9,571 nucleotides of DNA. Origin: an uncultured Parvularculaceae bacterium. Its GTDB lineage: Bacteria > Pseudomonadota > Alphaproteobacteria > Caulobacterales > Parvularculaceae. The position numbers and the translations under genes are program-made. The stretch's first letter is position 1. Every line of letters starts with the position of its first letter. The stretch covers positions 1 to 9,571 of the forward strand of contig CAMYNO010000132.1 of NCBI GenBank assembly GCA_947259815.1, given 5' to 3'. The notes beneath the pieces were generated by a model that saw only the letters and a program-made list of their open reading frames with translations, was not told where the DNA came from and did no database searches. Shown here in pieces: positions 7,035-9,571 of the stretch.

Positions 7035-7060
7035 TTTATGGGTTTTGTTTATGGGTTTTG
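7035..7060. repeat. exact 13-bp tandem duplication at the SDR stop codon
   Basis: TTTATGGGTTTTG occurs at 7035-7047 and again, without gap or mismatch, at 7048-7060. The SDR gene reads through both copies on the minus strand and ends at TAA (7038-7036) within the second copy read. Because 13 is not a multiple of three, the duplication shifts the frame. With one copy the protein would continue KTHK-DDAAN to a TGA at 7019-7017. This looks like a recent slippage event; the recency is inferred from the perfect identity. Confidence 0.9.
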
Positions 7061-7896
7061 CCGGCGGCATCCAATCCAAAGACCCGCGCCATCACCCGGT
7101 CCGTCACCGCCGATGGCAAAAGATTGCGCATGACAAGAGAGCCAACATTGCTGATCGGCGCGGTGTAACGCGAATGCGGATGCTCATCGGTGAGCGCCGC
7201 GTGGACGGCTTCGGCGACAACAATCGGTCCCGGCGCGGTCGGATGGCCCTTGGCGTGCCAGTGCTTGAACTTGCGCACCGCATCCGCATAGGCGCCGCCC
7301 TCGTCGACATATTTCTGAAGCTGATCCTGTTCCTGTTCGCCAAAGGGCGTGTTGATAAAACCCGGGCGCACCAGCGAGACTTTGACGCCGAAGGGCGCGG
7401 TCTCGCGGCGCAGGGAATCGGTGAGCCCTTCCACCGCATGTTTTGACGACGCATAGGCGCCCTGAAACGGCGCGGCGATGCGACCCGCCACAGAGCCGAT
7501 ATTGACGATGCGACCGCGCCCCGCCTCGCGCATTTGCGGCAGCGCCGCCTGCACCATGCGCACAATGCCGAATACATTCGTTTCATACTGGCGGCGCCAT
7601 TCATCGATAGGCGTCTTCTCAATCGGCCCCATCACCGACACGCCGGCATTGTTGACGAGACCGAAAAGCGTCACGCCATCGTCGGCGATCTTTTTCATCG
7701 CCGCCTCGATTGTGTCAGGGGCGGTGATGTCGAGGGCGATTGGCGTGATGCGCCCGCCGGCGAGCCCTTCAAGATCTTTCAGTTTCTCAAGGCGGCGGGC
7801 GGCGGCGTAAACGCGAAAGCCCTTATGGGCGAGATGAACGGCGCACGCCTCGCCAATGCCACTCGATGCGCCGGTGATAAGAACGGATTGATGCAT
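7036..7896 (-). CDS. classical short-chain dehydrogenase/reductase (SDR)
   Basis: The 286-residue protein is a Rossmann-fold NAD(P)-dependent oxidoreductase. It has the cofactor motif TGASSGIG (residues 8-15), NNAG (82-85), and the catalytic set N107, S135 and YASSK with Y148 and K152. AAARR at about 31-35, after the second strand, has arginines placed as in NADP(H)-preferring members. PGFINTPF near the substrate loop is also typical. The C-terminal segment after residue 190 resembles the 17-beta-hydroxysteroid-dehydrogenase-like group, but the substrate cannot be named. The ATG at 7896 is chosen because MHQSVLITGASSG begins as these enzymes normally do and AAGGAG (7904-7909) lies 7 nt upstream; a longer frame from 7968 adds an Arg-rich stretch with no homology I recognise. 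The C-terminus is set by a 13-bp tandem duplication. The hydroxylase gene follows after 59 nt in the same direction. Confidence 0.93.
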   Translation of the reverse strand: MHQSVLITGASSGIGEACAVHLAHKGFRVYAAARRLEKLKDLEGLAGGRITPIALDITAPDTIEAAMKKIADDGVTLFGLVNNAGVSVMGPIEKTPIDEWRRQYETNVFGIVRMVQAALPQMREAGRGRIVNIGSVAGRIAAPFQGAYASSKHAVEGLTDSLRRETAPFGVKVSLVRPGFINTPFGEQEQDQLQKYVDEGGAYADAVRKFKHWHAKGHPTAPGPIVVAEAVHAALTDEHPHSRYTAPISNVGSLVMRNLLPSAVTDRVMARVFGLDAAGKTHKQNP

Positions 7897-8048
7897 GGTG
7901 AGTCTCCTTAACGCGTCCACCGGCAAACATCGGCGAAAGGTGCGGCGCGCCCGCCAACTGCCTGACAAAATGCAGCTTTATTCGACGGACATTTGCGAAA
8001 TTGACGTTACAACCTGTAGGAACAGCAAGCCAACCTCTGGGAGATATC

Positions 8049-8612
8049 ATGCGACTATATAATTCGAAAATTGCCTATGGTTGGATATCGATCGCCCTTC
8101 ACTGGATTGCCGCCATCGGGGTTATCTGGCTCTACTTCCTTGGGGAGAACATTGAGCACGCGAAGGAGGCGGGCCTGCCGAGGGCGGAAGTCGCCGGAAT
8201 GGTCAATTATCACGCTGCAATCGGCGCGCTTTTCTTTCTCTTTCTCGCCGGTCGGGTAATCAGCCATTATGTCCAGCGACAACCCGCCAAACCGGATCAA
8301 CACCGCTATCTCAATCTGCTCTCGTCAGCGGTCATGCATTTATTCCTTCTTATGATCGCCATTCAGATTGTAACGGGACCATTGGTGATCTGGACCCGCC
8401 CGGCGGCAATTGATGTATTTGGCTGGTTTTCGGTTCCCTCCCCGTTCACAACCCGCAACAGCGGGCTGCATGAACTGGCTGAGGAAATTCACGCCCTGGC
8501 GCCGAACCTGTTCTGGCCCCTGCTTGGCCTGCATGTCGCGGGCGCAGTGAAACATCTCGTTTTCGACAAGGAGCGAACAAGCCTGCGCATCGTTCGTCCG
8601 CCGAAAGCTTGA
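8049..8612 (+). CDS. cytochrome b561, di-haem membrane protein
   Basis: This 187-residue inner-membrane protein belongs to the bacterial cytochrome b561 (CybB-like) family. Such proteins carry two b haems in a four-helix bundle and exchange electrons with the quinone pool. Membrane segments lie at about 11-32, 52-72, 92-114 and 150-172. Likely haem histidines are H18 (ALHWIA), H55 (NYHAAIG), H148 and H162; the last two are 14 residues apart, as are H137 and H151 of E. coli CybB. The ATG at 8049 is preferred to a TTG at 8001 because GGGAG at 8039-8043 lies 5 nt upstream and the product starts MRLYNSKIAYGWISIALHW, as usual. It is divergent from the SDR gene (152-nt gap, no convincing promoter seen) and convergent with pyrG, the stop codons being 2 nt apart. 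Confidence 0.92.
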   Translation: MRLYNSKIAYGWISIALHWIAAIGVIWLYFLGENIEHAKEAGLPRAEVAGMVNYHAAIGALFFLFLAGRVISHYVQRQPAKPDQHRYLNLLSSAVMHLFLLMIAIQIVTGPLVIWTRPAAIDVFGWFSVPSPFTTRNSGLHELAEEIHALAPNLFWPLLGLHVAGAVKHLVFDKERTSLRIVRPPKA

Positions 8613-8614
8613 AA

Positions 8615-9571
8615 CTACACCAACCGCGACCGCTTCACCGCCGCATCGATGAACGATGCAAAGAGCGGATGCGGATCGAAGGGGCGCGATTTGAGTTCCG
8701 GGTGGTACTGAACGCCGATGAACCAGGGATGCTCGGGGATTTCGAGGATCTCAGGCAACTTGCCGTCCGGCGACGTCCCTGAAAACTCCAGCCCGTGCTC
8801 GGCAAGTTTTGGCGCGAGCGCCATATCAATTTCATAGCGATGGCGATGGCGTTCGGTAATTTCCGGCGCGCCATAGATTTCCGCAACCCGGCTTCCTTCC
8901 TTCAGCGCCGCCGGATAAGCGCCAAGGCGCATGGTGCCGCCGAGATCGCCATTCTGCGCACGGGTCTCGCGCTCATTGCCGCGCACCCATTCGGTCATCA
9001 AGCCGACCACCGAACGCCCTTCGCCGTCAAACTCCGACGAGGTTGCATCGGCAAGCCCCAGAACATTCCTCGCCGCCTCGATCACCGCCATCTGCATGCC
9101 GTAACAGATGCCGAAAAAGGGGACGTCGTTTTCGCGCGCAAAACGCACGGCGTTGATTTTGCCTTCCGCGCCACGCTCGCCAAAAGCGCCCGGTACGATA
9201 ATGCCGTGGACATGTTCGATCTCGGCGCGAATGGTTTCTTCATCGTCGAAAGCGCTTGCCTCGACCCATTCGACATTGACGCGCACATTGTTCGCAATGC
9301 CGCCATGGGCAATCGCCTCGATCAGCGATTTATACGCGTCTTTCAGGATCGTGTATTTGCCGACAATCGCGATGGTGACTTCGCCGTCGGGCGCGGTGAT
9401 GCGCTCGACAATATTTTTCCAGCCGGAAAGATCGGGGTCGCGCGGATTTTTAATACCGAACGCTTCGATAACCTCGCTGTCAAATCCTTCATCGTGATAG
9501 GAGAGCGGGACTTCGTAAATCGTGCGGCAGTCGAGCGCTTGCACCACCGCAGACGGGCGCACATTACAGAA
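8615..9571 (-). CDS. pyrG: CTP synthase, C-terminal part (5' end outside the window)
   Basis: CTP synthase aminates UTP to CTP using ammonia released from glutamine. The visible 318 residues correspond to the end of the synthetase domain ([23 protein letters not shown]) and the whole glutaminase domain. The triad is visible: the nucleophile C156 of the fragment in FFGICYGMQ, and H290 and E292 in [10 protein letters not shown]. Other hallmarks are [28 protein letters not shown] and ERHRHRYE. With a usual total of about 540 residues, roughly 225 N-terminal residues are missing. In many alphaproteobacteria pyrG is followed by kdsA and eno. Here the gene after it is on the other strand and ends only 2 nt away, with no terminator between. 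Confidence 0.97.
   Translation of the reverse strand, partial: FCNVRPSAVVQALDCRTIYEVPLSYHDEGFDSEVIEAFGIKNPRDPDLSGWKNIVERITAPDGEVTIAIVGKYTILKDAYKSLIEAIAHGGIANNVRVNVEWVEASAFDDEETIRAEIEHVHGIIVPGAFGERGAEGKINAVRFARENDVPFFGICYGMQMAVIEAARNVLGLADATSSEFDGEGRSVVGLMTEWVRGNERETRAQNGDLGGTMRLGAYPAALKEGSRVAEIYGAPEITERHRHRYEIDMALAPKLAEHGLEFSGTSPDGKLPEILEIPEHPWFIGVQYHPELKSRPFDPHPLFASFIDAAVKRSRLV

Noticed and set aside
7897..8048. Promoters or an operator in the SDR / b561 divergent gap
   Set aside because: TTGACG at 8001-8006 has no -10 box at suitable spacing, and the minus-strand candidate matches only four of six bases in each box. A TACA-ACC-TGTA palindrome here is too short to call.
1..9571. CRISPR array, prophage, insertion sequence or defence island
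   Set aside because: There are no regularly spaced repeats, no transposase or integrase frame, and no recognisable defence gene; most genes are core metabolism or translation.

Overview
The window looks like chromosomal DNA from an alphaproteobacterium with moderately high G+C. Main evidence: the pyruvate dehydrogenase E1-beta subunit carries its own N-terminal lipoyl domain, a fusion typical of Alphaproteobacteria; rplK, rplA, pyrG and pdhC encode proteins of ordinary alphaproteobacterial type; and intergenic gaps hold GC-rich palindromic repeats of the kind common in this class. I cannot place it at order level from sequence alone.

Layout, left to right. 1-1126, minus strand: rplA (L1, 3' end cut by the window edge) and rplK (L11), 3 nt apart. 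1127-1869: a 743-bp gap without a convincing gene, holding a sigma70-like promoter pointing at rplK, several inverted repeats and a compound palindromic repeat. 1870-5309, minus strand: pdhC (E2) and pdhB (E1-beta), separated by a small seven-cysteine GFA/CENP-V-type zinc protein; each gap beside that gene carries a doublet of hairpins. 5399-7896, minus strand: a DUF1330 protein, a TPR plus aspartyl/asparaginyl beta-hydroxylase protein and an SDR oxidoreductase, transcribed SDR, hydroxylase, DUF1330 and on toward pdhB. 8049-8612, plus strand: a four-helix cytochrome b561. 8615-9571, minus strand: the C-terminal 318 residues of CTP synthase (pyrG), cut at its 5' end by the window edge.

How the genes work together: pdhB and pdhC supply two of the three pyruvate dehydrogenase components, but pdhA is not in front of pdhB, and neither lpdA nor the eno/ftsB/kdsA genes often found between pyrG and pdh are present. 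rplK likewise lacks the usual secE-nusG upstream. The window therefore brings together pieces of conserved neighbourhoods (ribosomal, pdh, pyrG) with accessory redox and hydroxylase genes, which suggests past rearrangement.

I see no obviously new defence or mobile system. The most unusual points are the GFA gene lodged between pdhB and pdhC and bracketed by REPIN-like doublets, the pdhA-less pdh locus preceded by an SDR/hydroxylase/DUF1330 run, the long structured leader region of rplKA, and an exact 13-bp tandem duplication that sets the C-terminus of the SDR. No tRNA, rRNA, CRISPR array, insertion sequence or transposase was recognised.
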